A stretch of DNA of 64,000 nt from Prochlorococcus sp. AG-347-J22 (GCA_003279005.1 QCBY01000007.1:1-64000); one strand, 5' to 3'. Positions 16,826-25,264 are shown, counted from the first letter of the stretch. Program-made: numbers and translations. Notes: generated from the sequence alone by a model not told the origin.

Positions 16826-17217
16826 TTTAAACCTCTCTTATTATAGTATTCTTTTTCTTCATTAAATTCATTTTTTTTGTTTTCCCACGGAAAGACAATC
16901 CATTCTTTTTTATAAGATAAGAATACCGTATTCCACCAAATAGGTTTCTTTTTACTAACTAGTACAAAGAAATTAGCCCCCTCAATATTCTTTAAATTCC
17001 CAAGTGTGAAGCCAGTTTCAAAAATATCATCTACGATAAGAGAATTTTTTAAGGGTTTTTCAATTAACTTAATATTTAATTTATGACTTAAAGCTACTGC
17101 TAGGCATAAACCACCTCTTGGAACTCCATATACTCCAGAAAATTTTTTAAATTTGTATTTATTAGCAATATAATCAACACTTTTATCAAATTCATTCCAA
17201 GAAAAGTACCTGCTCAT
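16822..17217 (-). CDS. phosphoribosyltransferase family protein
   Basis: A 131-aa type I PRTase. The PRPP-binding motif is SLIVDDIFETGFTL (two acidic residues then the ETG loop) near residues 59-72. The pyrophosphate-loop region VYGVPRGGLCLAV is near residues 29-41. It ends with an aromatic VFPWENK segment, as in xanthine/hypoxanthine PRTases (the WxVFPWE motif of Xpt/Gpt-like proteins). It likely converts a purine base to its nucleotide. It is translationally coupled to the deoxyribosyltransferase gene. Confidence 0.85.
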   Translation of the reverse strand: MSRYFSWNEFDKSVDYIANKYKFKKFSGVYGVPRGGLCLAVALSHKLNIKLIEKPLKNSLIVDDIFETGFTLGNLKNIEGANFFVLVSKKKPIWWNTVFLSYKKEWIVFPWENKKNEFNEEKEYYNKRGLN

Positions 17218-17222
17218 GCTAA

Positions 17223-17405
17223 TTATTTTTTATTTTCAACTATTGGAGCATAGTTTGCAGCTATTACACTTAAAAGTGCTACTATTTGTTCGTTAGGACA
17301 ATTGGTTTCAAATTTTAATTTTTCACATTCTTTTATGATATTTGCATATACTTCTTCTACAATTCCATTCATCTGAGTTTGGTTGAACGCATATGGCTTA
17401 GTCAT
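17223..17405 (-). CDS. hypothetical protein, 60 aa
   Basis: A small helical protein (MTKPYAFNQTQMNGIVEEVY, then CEKLKFETNCPNEQIVALLS). It lies 5 bp upstream of the phosphoribosyltransferase gene, so it probably leads that operon. It has two cysteines and no membrane span. No family recognised. Confidence 0.6.
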   Translation of the reverse strand: MTKPYAFNQTQMNGIVEEVYANIIKECEKLKFETNCPNEQIVALLSVIAANYAPIVENKK

Positions 17406-17478
17406 TTTTTTTTATGTATGTTTTTATCTTTACTTAAATATTAAATAAGTAAATGACTTTAGTCTGAAAAAAAAATAT

Positions 17479-17982
17479 TTATCTCCACATAGGGTCATTT
17501 TGAATGTTTTTTTCTATTGAATTTGGTCTATAGGTGTGTAGTTCTTCGATATCCAAAGCCCATTTCTTTGAGTCTCCTTTTATGCTGTCACTATTAATTA
17601 TATTTGCTAATGATACTCTTTTTCTGATTTTAAGAAGTCCAAAACAGGTCTCCCATGCTTCTTTATTTTTATATTTTTCTAACCAGAAATCAAATATTTT
17701 TTCTAATACGCTTAATGGAATATTAAAAGAAACCCCAATTGGAGGTTGATCTAAAAGCATATGATTTTTTTTTAAATCTGTGGTTAGATTATTTAAATTT
17801 AAATTTATTGCATTAAGAATTTCCTTAGCCGATTCTTCTCCAATTAATTCTTTTCTATGACATTCTAAAAGATTTTTATCATCTAGTATTTTCTTGTCAC
17901 TATCTTTTATTCCGATAAGCCAAAAACCCTTATCATTAACTACACCACTAGCTAAAAACAGAAATAAATATCTAGTTTTCAA
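17479..17982 (-). CDS. hypothetical protein, 167 aa
   Basis: A soluble protein. The N-terminus (MKTRYLFLFLASGVVNDKGF) is hydrophobic enough to look like a weak signal, but it is followed by a strand-like WLIGIKDSD. The C-terminus is polar and ends NDPMWR. The middle contains QPPIGVSFNIPLSVLEKIFD. No family recognised; it may be specific to marine picocyanobacteria. Confidence 0.65.
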   Translation of the reverse strand: MKTRYLFLFLASGVVNDKGFWLIGIKDSDKKILDDKNLLECHRKELIGEESAKEILNAINLNLNNLTTDLKKNHMLLDQPPIGVSFNIPLSVLEKIFDFWLEKYKNKEAWETCFGLLKIRKRVSLANIINSDSIKGDSKKWALDIEELHTYRPNSIEKNIQNDPMWR

Positions 17983-18194
17983 AGAAATACTATATTTTCT
18001 TATGTTTTAGCATTTATAAACAAAAAATAAAATAGCTATAAAATAAATCTAATTAAAAGGAACAGAAAGGGTTAGGGTAAATAAGTATTTTATTGAGCTT
18101 TAATGATTTGCAAGAAATATTAAACTAATTCTTATAGTCTAATAGATTTAATAAGGGATAAAAATTTAATGTTAATCAGGTGATACTGTAAAAC

Positions 18195-18419
18195 TTACTT
18201 TTGCTTGGGAAACAATTTCCCAATTTTTTCTTGTTGAATAGATTCTTTTTTAGTTCTTATTTTTTTATCTTCTATGGATTCTTTATTGGTACTTACTGCA
18301 TAAATAACATAAAAAATCATTCCACTAAATATTAAGCCTATAAATAAAATAATAATTCCAATAGGTTCTGTAGGACTATAAATTTTGAGGTTAATAGCGG
18401 AATTGAGTAAAACTATCAT
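18195..18419 (-). CDS. small single-span membrane protein, 74 aa
   Basis: A central hydrophobic segment (IGIIILFIGLIFSGMIFYVIYAV, residues about 20-42 in two parts) is followed by a highly charged tail (NKESIEDKKIRTKKES, then QQEKIGKLFPKQK). It lies 32 bp downstream of the 18452-18673 gene on the same strand and may be co-transcribed with it. Function unknown. Confidence 0.6.
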   Translation of the reverse strand: MIVLLNSAINLKIYSPTEPIGIIILFIGLIFSGMIFYVIYAVSTNKESIEDKKIRTKKESIQQEKIGKLFPKQK

Positions 18420-18451
18420 TAAAAGAAATTTATTTAATAAACGATTTTTGT

Positions 18452-18673
18452 TTATTTAATTTCTTCATAACCAATGAAGGTTACGTTATCAGAATTTTTA
18501 TATCCAGTAGCTGCTTCTTGAGGATTTTGAGCATCCATGCTTCTGGCTTTTGCATGGATCATATTGAATGGAAAAATAACAGCGCCAACAAAAAAATGCA
18601 GTATTAAAAAATCAGATGGCAATCCGTTTGTCCAATCAGGGAAGAAAAGAAGTGTCGAAAAAGAATGTTCCAT
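18452..18673 (-). CDS. small membrane protein, 73 aa
   Basis: The N-terminal half is aromatic and hydrophobic (TLLFFPDWTNGLPSDFLILH, then FFVGAVIFPFNMIHAKA), giving one membrane-associated helix. A soluble tail follows (MDAQNPQEAATGYKNSDNVT). His25 inside the hydrophobic part could in principle bind a pigment, but no light-harvesting motif (ExxN/HxxR) is present. Function unknown. Confidence 0.6.
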   Translation of the reverse strand: MEHSFSTLLFFPDWTNGLPSDFLILHFFVGAVIFPFNMIHAKARSMDAQNPQEAATGYKNSDNVTFIGYEEIK

Positions 18674-18837
18674 ATTATCAAAAACAGAAAAATACTTATT
18701 GATACTATTACTAAGTTCAATATGTATTTGTTTATATTTAATAAATTGAAATTTAAATTATCTTATAGATGATTTGATTTGTATTAAAGATTTAGTTATT
18801 ATCAAATAAAAATAAACAATTTTAATAACTAAGTCGA

Positions 18838-19239
18838 TTGTATAGATTCCTTTTTTGCTTTATATTTGCTGCATTTCTTTTGTTACATCCTTTAAATACT
18901 TTTGCTTCTCATACATCTGATCCAACAGTTAGTCTTCTTCAGAGCAGAATATCAAATAATTTTTCAGAGAAATTTTGTAGTGCCATACAAAATGGTTTGT
19001 CAAAGGATGAAGCTATGACTTCAGCCATAATTAAGACTGAAAATATTGTTTCATTTTCATATAATCCTCAAAAAAAATGGATTGAAAAAGAGGATTTAGC
19101 TAATCAAATTTCTATAAAAGTAATAAATGAATGTGGTTGGTCGTTTGGACTAAATGGTAAAGAGGGCATTGATTATTTTAGATCGTATTTTTTGGAAATT
19201 TACGATAAAACAACGCCAGAAAAAAAATTATCTAGTTAA
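18838..19239 (+). CDS. secreted hypothetical protein, 133 aa, TTG start
   Basis: Starts with TTG at 18838 and has a good signal peptide (MYRFLFCFIFAAFLLLHPLN, then TFASHT, an Ala-Ser-type cleavage site at about residues 22-24). The mature part is helical with two cysteines (Cys47 and Cys109) that could form a disulfide in the periplasm or thylakoid lumen. No family recognised. The next small gene follows after 9 bp. Confidence 0.65.
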   Translation: MYRFLFCFIFAAFLLLHPLNTFASHTSDPTVSLLQSRISNNFSEKFCSAIQNGLSKDEAMTSAIIKTENIVSFSYNPQKKWIEKEDLANQISIKVINECGWSFGLNGKEGIDYFRSYFLEIYDKTTPEKKLSS

Positions 19240-19248
19240 TTTAATTTT

Positions 19249-19446
19249 ATGAATAATAATATTTCTGATAAAAACGTCATAATTATTATATTGGTAACTA
19301 TTTTTATTGTATTTGCTTTTATTTTCTCCGTTAAATCTCCTGAAAGAAAGGTTATTGAATCACCAATTATGTGGAAAGAGGACTTTTCCAATATCTCATT
19401 CTTTGATAATAAAAAGAATGTATTAGAAAATTATTTTTATATTTAA
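19249..19446 (+). CDS. small membrane protein, 65 aa
   Basis: One N-terminal span (NVIIIILVTIFIVFAFIFSV, residues about 9-28) followed by a polar domain (KSPERKVIESPIMWKEDFSN). It lies 9 bp after the secreted-protein gene, so it is probably the second gene of a two-gene operon and may be its membrane partner (inference). Confidence 0.6.
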   Translation: MNNNISDKNVIIIILVTIFIVFAFIFSVKSPERKVIESPIMWKEDFSNISFFDNKKNVLENYFYI

Positions 19447-19566
19447 GGAAAATCTTATCTAAATAATATTTACTAACTAATAAAATAAATTAATAAAACA
19501 ATTTTTTTAAAAAGATTATTATTAATTTATTTATAAAATCTATATTTATAAATCTATATTAATTAA

Positions 19567-19908
19567 TTAATTTATATAGTTCAGTAAAACTGATGCAAGC
19601 TTTAAATCATCATTAAACCAAGCTCTAATTGCCATAGACCTTCTTGGGTCATAAAATTTCTGAGTCCTGTACCAATCAAGTACTTCAGAATCTGACTTTT
19701 TACCATTACAAGATAAACAACATGGAACGCAATTACTCGTAATACTTTTACCACCCTTAGACATTGGATGTAAATGATCAAGTGATTCAGAAGGTTTTCC
19801 GCAATAAATACATTTATTTTTGGTTATTTTATGTAGTGATTCTCTCCAGTTTTTATTACTAATTTTTGGGCATAGCTGATCAAGGTAAATTGCATCATCT
19901 TTATGCAT
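19567..19908 (-). CDS. HNH endonuclease family protein
   Basis: A 113-aa protein with a compact HNH domain: CIYCGKPSESLDHLHPMSKG (first zinc pair and the Asp-His metal site), then SNCVPCCLSCNGKKSD (second CxxC and the Asn). The core matches the small free-standing HNH proteins common in cyanobacteria. These may nick or cut DNA; no adjacent methylase or phage gene suggests restriction or packaging. The role is therefore unknown. Confidence 0.88.
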   Translation of the reverse strand: MHKDDAIYLDQLCPKISNKNWRESLHKITKNKCIYCGKPSESLDHLHPMSKGGKSITSNCVPCCLSCNGKKSDSEVLDWYRTQKFYDPRRSMAIRAWFNDDLKLASVLLNYIN

Positions 19909-20046
19909 TATAATCTTGATAATTAAGTAAATAATAACATTTTCCGTAAAGGTTTGATTTTTTATTTTTTCAAACTACTAAATAAATTAGAAATTTTGAT
20001 ATTATTTATTAAAAATTATTTTTTTATGAAGTAAAAATTATATTTA

Positions 20047-20859
20047 ATGCTGACAACTTATTTATATTTGCAAATTAATAATGATTCTAATTTACATAAC
20101 AAGTTTTTAATATTTTTCATTTCTTTTATTTCTAATACATTTTCAGCTATCTCTGGAGGAGGTGCAGGATTAATTCAATTACCTGCTTTGCTTTTATCTG
20201 GCATACCTTATTATCAAGCTCTTGCTACTCATAAAATCGCAACAGTTGCTCTTGGTTTAGGAGGATCTATAAGGAATTTAAAATCTTTGAAAAACGATAT
20301 TGAAGTTATTAATCAAATATTATTTTTTGGAACCCCTGGAGTTGTTATTGGGGCATCGATTGTGAAATTCCTTTCAGAACAATATCTGTATTTAATATTG
20401 GGTATTTTTTCAATTATTTTAGCTATTTATTCATTTTGTAAACCTAGTTTAGGGTTGAATTCAACTGAAATTAATATCAAGCAATCTTTGAAATTAAGGT
20501 TTGTAATTCCCATTTTTCTAATTGGTATTCTTAATGGATCTGTCTCTTCAGGTACTGGTTTATTGGTGACTATTTTATTAATTAAAACTTTCAAGATGGA
20601 TTTTCTTAGAGCAGTTAGTTCAACTTTTTTTACTGTGGGCATTTTCTGGAATGCAATAGGAGCATTTTTTTTAAGTCGGATTGGCTCCTTACCTATAAAT
20701 TTATTAGTTATTCTTATATTTGGTTCTTTTGCAGGAGGCTATTTTGGTGCTCATTTATCTAAATTAAAAGGGAATAAACTTATAAAGAAAATCTTTACAA
20801 TAGTTTGTTTCCTAGTAGGTCTTAGTTTATTAATCAAGTCAATTAATTCTTTAAAATGA
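20047..20859 (+). CDS. TauE/SafE family membrane permease
   Basis: A 270-aa protein with about eight hydrophobic segments. The family signature appears near the N-terminus: FSAISGGGAGLIQLPALLLS (GGGxGxxxxP). It repeats in the second half as LNGSVSSGTGLLVTILLIK, giving the internal duplication typical of TauE/SafE. The family exports sulfite or sulfonates, or imports other anions; the substrate is unknown. The first 20 residues before the first span are polar. It is convergent with the 27-aa ORF at 20861. Confidence 0.88.
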   Translation: MLTTYLYLQINNDSNLHNKFLIFFISFISNTFSAISGGGAGLIQLPALLLSGIPYYQALATHKIATVALGLGGSIRNLKSLKNDIEVINQILFFGTPGVVIGASIVKFLSEQYLYLILGIFSIILAIYSFCKPSLGLNSTEINIKQSLKLRFVIPIFLIGILNGSVSSGTGLLVTILLIKTFKMDFLRAVSSTFFTVGIFWNAIGAFFLSRIGSLPINLLVILIFGSFAGGYFGAHLSKLKGNKLIKKIFTIVCFLVGLSLLIKSINSLK

Positions 20860-20860
20860 T

Positions 20861-20944
20861 TTAACTTAATGCAAAAGTTAAAACTGCTGTTGTAGTTAAA
20901 AAAAGTCCTAAAGCTGCTGTTGCAGTTAATAGTGATAAATTCAT
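20861..20944 (-). CDS. mini membrane protein, 27 aa
   Basis: ATG at 20944, TAA at 20861-20863: MNLSLLTATAALGLFLTTTA followed by VLTFALS. It is a single Ala/Thr/Leu-rich transmembrane helix with almost no polar residue. The size is that of the smallest photosystem or cytochrome b6f subunits, but the sequence matches none that I know. Chance cannot be excluded at this length. Confidence 0.45.
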   Translation of the reverse strand: MNLSLLTATAALGLFLTTTAVLTFALS

Positions 20945-21046
20945 TTTAAGAAAAATTTTAAAAATATTAATTTTCTTCAATGACTGAAGATGTATTAGAA
21001 AATACTTTTACCTAAATATTCTAATTAATGTGATTTAGTAAAAAGT

Positions 21047-21076
21047 AAAAAAAAAAGGCCTCACATTTGTGAGACC
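21047..21076 (-). terminator. strong rho-independent terminator, minus strand
   Basis: On the minus strand GGTCTCACA and TGTGAGGCC form a 9-bp stem (one mismatch) with a two- to three-base loop, followed by ten T (A10 on the plus strand at 21047-21056). It would end a leftward transcript that starts somewhere right of 21076, yet no minus-strand gene lies there. Confidence 0.7.
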
Positions 21077-21184
21077 GGGTGATGGGGAACCTTATTTTTA
21101 AACCAATTTTTATAAAAATGCAACCCCCCATCAGTAGTGGCATTAGATTTACTTTTACACACTACAGATAGTGGTTTTTTTTTT
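21057..21184 (+). ncRNA. candidate structured RNA or leader, orientation uncertain
   Basis: The stretch has four nested complementary segments and no ORF. A 5' hairpin lies at 21057-21076. TGATGGGG (21080-21087) can pair with CCCCATCA (21126-21133), and GTAGTG (21134-21139) with CACTAC (21160-21165). A terminator-like CACTA-CAGA-TAGTG hairpin with ten T spans 21160-21184. The GTAG/CTAC pairing competes with the final hairpin, as in attenuators. It is GC-rich for this genome. It could be a plus-strand sRNA or leader, or a minus-strand sRNA ending at 21047. No known RNA family is recognised. Confidence 0.45.
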
Positions 21185-21345
21185 AAATTATTTAATTGTC
21201 TTCTAATAGTGATAATGTTTTGTAATATTTTTAATTTTTGGCAATAAAATTAATTTAAAGTTTGAATATTTTTTTCCCTTTCAAGCTTGTTTATGGTTCG
21301 ATCCAATGTATTATTCGTAAAAGTGTTCGATAATTTTAAAAATTA

Positions 21346-21573
21346 ATGATTGAATTAACACTTCTTGCACTTTTAAATTTCGTCGGGGATAATTTTTGTA
21401 ATTATAGAGACTTAGGTCATGATAACTATAAGTCTTTACTACTTTCTTATAGTGATGCAAGCGAAAAGTATGGTCCTTTAGAAGTGAAAAAAGTTATTGA
21501 AAAATCGGAAAATTTCAAAGTCGCTGCAATTGCAATTGCTGCTATTAAATGCCCTCAGCATATTATGGAATAA
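21346..21573 (+). CDS. hypothetical protein, 75 aa
   Basis: A soluble helical protein (MIELTLLALLNFVGDNFCNY..., with VAAIAIAAIKCP near the end). Its stop overlaps the start of the next gene (TAATG), so translation is probably coupled. No family recognised. It lies 160 bp downstream of the structured RNA candidate. Confidence 0.6.
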   Translation: MIELTLLALLNFVGDNFCNYRDLGHDNYKSLLLSYSDASEKYGPLEVKKVIEKSENFKVAAIAIAAIKCPQHIME

Positions 21574-21839
21574 TGAAATTCGAAGTAAAAACTGAAAAAG
21601 ATGACCTCTCCAAATCCTCTATTTATTTCTTTTTATCTATTGTAATTATTGCATTAATAGTAATTCTCACTAATATTTCTATAAAACTTGGAAAGATTTC
21701 AAGAAATTATGAGATCAGTTATCTTTGTAAGCTCATTTTAATTGAAAAAACTTCCTTAAATTTCAATAAATTATCAAAATTGACTAATCAAACTAATAAG
21801 CAAAAAATGTGGGATTTATGTAGAGAAATTGTTAAATAA
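21573..21839 (+). CDS. single-span membrane protein, 88 aa
   Basis: ATG at 21573 (MKFEVKTEKDDLSKSSIYFF) overlaps the previous stop by one base. An in-frame ATG at 21549 inside the upstream gene is less likely. One span (YFFLSIVIIALIVILTNISI, about residues 18-37) is followed by a cytoplasmic helical domain with two cysteines. Function unknown. Confidence 0.6.
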   Translation: MKFEVKTEKDDLSKSSIYFFLSIVIIALIVILTNISIKLGKISRNYEISYLCKLILIEKTSLNFNKLSKLTNQTNKQKMWDLCREIVK

Positions 21840-21842
21840 AAA

Positions 21843-22637
21843 TTAGCTTGAGGCTGATGTGTAATATCTCAGAGCAAATAACCAAAATCTTCTTGAAACA
21901 ATAAAAAATATTCCAGAAACAACTATCTCTAATAATATTTTCCATAGTTGGGCGAGACCCAAGAATACTTCAGAAGGGATTGTTGTTATAAATGCTATTG
22001 GTATAAAAATACTAAAGAATATTCTTAATGAAAATGAAAAGGAATTCAGTGGGAACCTTCCTATGTAAAGAAATGAACGTAAAACTTCAGTAGCATTCCA
22101 AGTTTTAACGAACCATATTGTTGTTGTTGAAATTAAAAACCATAAACTGTATAGAATTAATATTGAACAAAGTAAGGTAGTGAGACAAAGAATAAAAAAC
22201 CCAATATTTATATTTATTTGATTAATTCCTGTGCAATATAATAGTAAGGCAACTCCCAATATTATTTCTAAAAGCCCAGATGGTGAAATTTTTTTTAATG
22301 AAATAAAAAATTGACTATCTAAAGGTTTGAGAAGAACAAAATCCAAAGTACCCTCTCTAATATGTTTTACTATTTCTGTGAGATTTGGATTGAACCAAGT
22401 ATTGGTAATTCCATTTAAAATTGTGTAAATCCCTTGAATAATAAGTGCTTGTTCAAATTTCCAGCCTCCGATATTATCAGTACTTTGAAAAAAAATAGTT
22501 AATAAAAATAGGCTACCTATCAAACTTAGTATCGCAGTTATAAAATCGATTATTATGTTAGTTTTATATTCTAATTCTGAAGCTATAGACGTTTGTAAAA
22601 ATAAAGAATAGATTTTTAAATATTTTTTTATATTCAT
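21843..22637 (-). CDS. ABC-2 type exporter permease (second subunit)
   Basis: Encodes 264 aa from ATG 22637 (MNIKKYLKIYSLFLQTSIAS). I chose this start because it overlaps the TGA of the upstream permease in an ATGA junction; the frame is open to 22676. It has about six spans and resembles the DUF990 branch of ABC-2 permeases, with the inner motif IREGTLDFVLLKPLDSQFF. It pairs with the permease at 22634-23425 and the ATPase at 23426-24415. Confidence 0.85.
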   Translation of the reverse strand: MNIKKYLKIYSLFLQTSIASELEYKTNIIIDFITAILSLIGSLFLLTIFFQSTDNIGGWKFEQALIIQGIYTILNGITNTWFNPNLTEIVKHIREGTLDFVLLKPLDSQFFISLKKISPSGLLEIILGVALLLYCTGINQININIGFFILCLTTLLCSILILYSLWFLISTTTIWFVKTWNATEVLRSFLYIGRFPLNSFSFSLRIFFSIFIPIAFITTIPSEVFLGLAQLWKILLEIVVSGIFFIVSRRFWLFALRYYTSASS

Positions 22638-23425
22638 GAACCCATTGCAGTATATTTTTTTGTACCCATAGACCATATCTTTCTAAATGTTGGGAAAAGA
22701 ATTGAGATCCAAAATAGCTGCATAATAAACCCCTCAATTATGTTGGTTTTGTTTCCAGATAATAAATTTGCAGGAAAATCAATCAAGTAAGGAAATGGAG
22801 TTATATATATCCATGATTTTACATATTCTGGAAATGATATCACTGGTGCTAAAAGACCTGAAAGGAAGAGAGTTGGGATAAAAAATAATCTCTCTACAGA
22901 AGAAGCCTTTTCTGTCCAGAAACATAAACAAGCAATAATTGATTGAATTAGAAATTGAATTAAGAAGGAAAAAAATGTAGATATGCATGATAGTAAGAAA
23001 ATACCTATGTTCGGTACCCAAAAACTCTCTCGATTAAAAATGAAAAAAATTAAAGCGATAATTATTGCAAAAGGGAAGCGTGTAATTTGCTCTGCTAAAT
23101 GTTGAGCAATATATCTAAAGAAAGGGTTTAAAGGCTGAATCAAATATGGGGAGATTTTACCTAAAAGAGCATCTTCTTCAAAAGTAAAGACAACCCAAAC
23201 CACAGAAAATTGTCTTACAAAGAATGCACTCAAAAAATATCTAGAAAGCATTACATTACTTAAATTTATAGATTCGTTTAAGTTGTTATTTGTCCATATA
23301 TTAAGCATGAAAAAAGGTATGATTCCTGATATTGCCCATAAGGCTATTTCAACTCTGTATTCCAACATGTTTGAATATTGTACTTTTAATAAAGTTATTA
23401 TTTTATTTCTGTTCAAATAAGACAT
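22634..23425 (-). CDS. ABC-2 type exporter permease (first subunit)
   Basis: A 263-aa membrane protein with about six spans and the cytoplasmic element EDALLGKISPYLIQPLNPFF, the counterpart of the TLDFVLLKPLD element in its partner. The two permeases therefore form a heterodimer. It directly abuts the ATPase gene (stop and start are adjacent) and overlaps the next permease by 4 bp. The substrate is unknown; related transporters export lipids, drugs or peptides. Confidence 0.85.
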   Translation of the reverse strand: MSYLNRNKIITLLKVQYSNMLEYRVEIALWAISGIIPFFMLNIWTNNNLNESINLSNVMLSRYFLSAFFVRQFSVVWVVFTFEEDALLGKISPYLIQPLNPFFRYIAQHLAEQITRFPFAIIIALIFFIFNRESFWVPNIGIFLLSCISTFFSFLIQFLIQSIIACLCFWTEKASSVERLFFIPTLFLSGLLAPVISFPEYVKSWIYITPFPYLIDFPANLLSGNKTNIIEGFIMQLFWISILFPTFRKIWSMGTKKYTAMGS

Positions 23426-24415
23426 TTATACTTTCCCCTTAATTAAAATATTCCCAATTATTTCATCAACTGGCGGCTCATTTATATATAGATCTTCGAT
23501 ATCAAATTTGTTTAGAATCTCTTTTAAGGAAGGTTTAATAAGTTCTTTTTTTATACTTATTATTATTTCTTTTTGATTTCTACTTTTAATAGTAAATCCT
23601 GAATTGCTTAATTCTTTGGCATCTTTATCAGTTTTGCAGACAATTAGGATGTCTTTGAGAGGCGATATTTTTTTTAATAGTTTATTAAGCTTTCCATCAT
23701 AGGTAATACATCCTTCGTGAATACATATAACCCTTTTACATAAAGATGTAATATCTTTCATGTAATGACTAGTAAGGCAAATTGTTGCATCAGTTTCTTT
23801 ATTATAAATTTGCAGAAATTTTCTAAGATTTCTTTGAGCATTTATATCTAAACCTAATGTGGGTTCATCTAAAAATAAAATATTTGGTTTATGTATTAAA
23901 GATGCTAATAATTCTGCTTTCATTCTTTGCCCTAGAGATAGTTTTCGAACAGGTATAAAAAGCTCCTTATCTATCTCAAGCATATCTGATAACTTTTTAA
24001 TTCTTCTTTTGGCCTCATATTTTTCAATATCATAAATTGCTGCATTTAAGTAGAAAGATTCTATTGGAGGAAGATCCCAAATTAGTTGTTGTTTTTGACC
24101 CATAATCAAAGTTATATTTTTTAAAAAATTATGCCTTCTTTTATAAGGAAGATAACCTGTAACATTTAAATTGCCTGCACTTGGGTAAATCAAACCACAA
24201 AGCATTTTCAGAATAGTTGTTTTCCCAGCACCATTAGCCCCTAGAAAGCCAACTATTTCCCCTTTTTTGATTTGAAAATTTATATTTTTAATAACCTCGA
24301 TACTTTTTGTTTCCCTTTTAAAAAAATGCTTAACTGTACCTTTTATTCCAGGTTCTTTTGAAGAAATATCGAATGATTTTGATAAATCTTCAACCTGAAT
24401 AATATTTTTTTCCAT
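23426..24415 (-). CDS. ABC-2 type exporter ATP-binding protein
   Basis: A 329-aa ATPase. Walker A is GFLGANGAGKTTILKML near residue 56. The signature is KLSLGQRMKAELLASL (LSLGQ instead of LSGGQ), Walker B is NILFLDEPTLGLD, and the switch His lies in TSHYMKD. The N-terminal region SFDISSKEPGIKGTVKHFFK and the long C-terminal extension match the exporter ATPases that accompany DUF990 permeases. It is the first gene of the three-gene operon. Confidence 0.93.
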   Translation of the reverse strand: MEKNIIQVEDLSKSFDISSKEPGIKGTVKHFFKRETKSIEVIKNINFQIKKGEIVGFLGANGAGKTTILKMLCGLIYPSAGNLNVTGYLPYKRRHNFLKNITLIMGQKQQLIWDLPPIESFYLNAAIYDIEKYEAKRRIKKLSDMLEIDKELFIPVRKLSLGQRMKAELLASLIHKPNILFLDEPTLGLDINAQRNLRKFLQIYNKETDATICLTSHYMKDITSLCKRVICIHEGCITYDGKLNKLLKKISPLKDILIVCKTDKDAKELSNSGFTIKSRNQKEIIISIKKELIKPSLKEILNKFDIEDLYINEPPVDEIIGNILIKGKV

Positions 24416-24498
24416 ATAAATTAATTGTTCGATTTAATTTTTAATTCTTATATTCTAAAAACTAATTCTCGTTTTTTATACTTTAATATTACCCAAAA

Positions 24499-24882
24499 TC
24501 ATAAGATATCTTTTACGGAAACAACTAGCCAAGTTATAAAATTAACTGGATTTAAAAGTTCATTGAACTTATAGTTGGTTTCATAATTCAGATTTTTAAG
24601 ATTTCTAGTTACTATATTGTCATTTTTATTTTCTATGTTTTCTATTATATTTCCTTCTTTATCAAGAATCTGAATTTCATTCTCAAAAAACCATTCTTCT
24701 TTCCCATTCGATAATTGTAGTATTACACCTATACCCTTCCCATCAGTGATTTTAAAGTCAATTATGGTGCATTCTGATGAAGAATTTATCGCCTCAATGG
24801 TCTCCTTTGTTAATCTATCTTTTGAGCGATCCAGATTTACTCTAACAGGATTCCCAATTTGAACTTTATCTAAAATTGTCAT
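24499..24882 (-). CDS. DUF2862 domain protein
   Basis: A 127-aa cyanobacteria-specific protein. The core includes VQIGNPVRVNLDRSKDRLTK and IGVILQLSNGKEEWFFENEI, which I recognise as DUF2862, a small beta domain of unknown function. The C-terminal 40 residues are Asn-rich and end in a short hydrophobic segment (FITWLVVSV). It lies 84 bp upstream of the ABC operon on the same strand. Confidence 0.7.
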   Translation of the reverse strand: MTILDKVQIGNPVRVNLDRSKDRLTKETIEAINSSSECTIIDFKITDGKGIGVILQLSNGKEEWFFENEIQILDKEGNIIENIENKNDNIVTRNLKNLNYETNYKFNELLNPVNFITWLVVSVKDIL

Positions 24883-24951
24883 TTTTTATAGGTTATTATA
24901 CTTATTTGATTTTTATTATGGTGAAAAATTTTTAAATTTATATTCTTATCT

Positions 24952-25104
24952 TTACTTATTGGTATTTTTAAACACGGCTTCTAAAATTCTTTTTATTGAT
25001 ATTGCTAGTAACCTTAAGAAAACGAAAATTAAACCAAGCCATCCTAATAATACTGAAATAGATAGTAAACTTGAACCAAGATCTCGTTGTAAAAATTTCT
25101 CCAT
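24952..25104 (-). CDS. mini membrane protein, 50 aa
   Basis: ATG at 25104: MEKFLQRDLGSSLLSISVLL then GWLGLIFVFLRLLAISIKRI and LEAVFKNTNK. It has one long hydrophobic helix with basic residues on the C-terminal side. It is on the same strand as, and 70 bp upstream of, the DUF2862 gene. Function unknown. Confidence 0.55.
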   Translation of the reverse strand: MEKFLQRDLGSSLLSISVLLGWLGLIFVFLRLLAISIKRILEAVFKNTNK

Positions 25105-25264
25105 TAAGAATTAAATTTTATAATAATTTACCTTAATTTATATTTTAAAAATTAGGTGATTAAATATTTATGCTTATAAATTTATTGTAATTATTCCAAA
25201 TCTTAATCCTAGATTTGATGATTTTATTTCATAGGCTAAGATATAATTACGGAAACTTATTTTC

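Noticed and set aside
21057-21184. tmRNA or known Yfr sRNA
   Set aside because: No tag-peptide reading frame, no tRNA-like acceptor, and no Yfr1/Yfr2 core motif could be seen.
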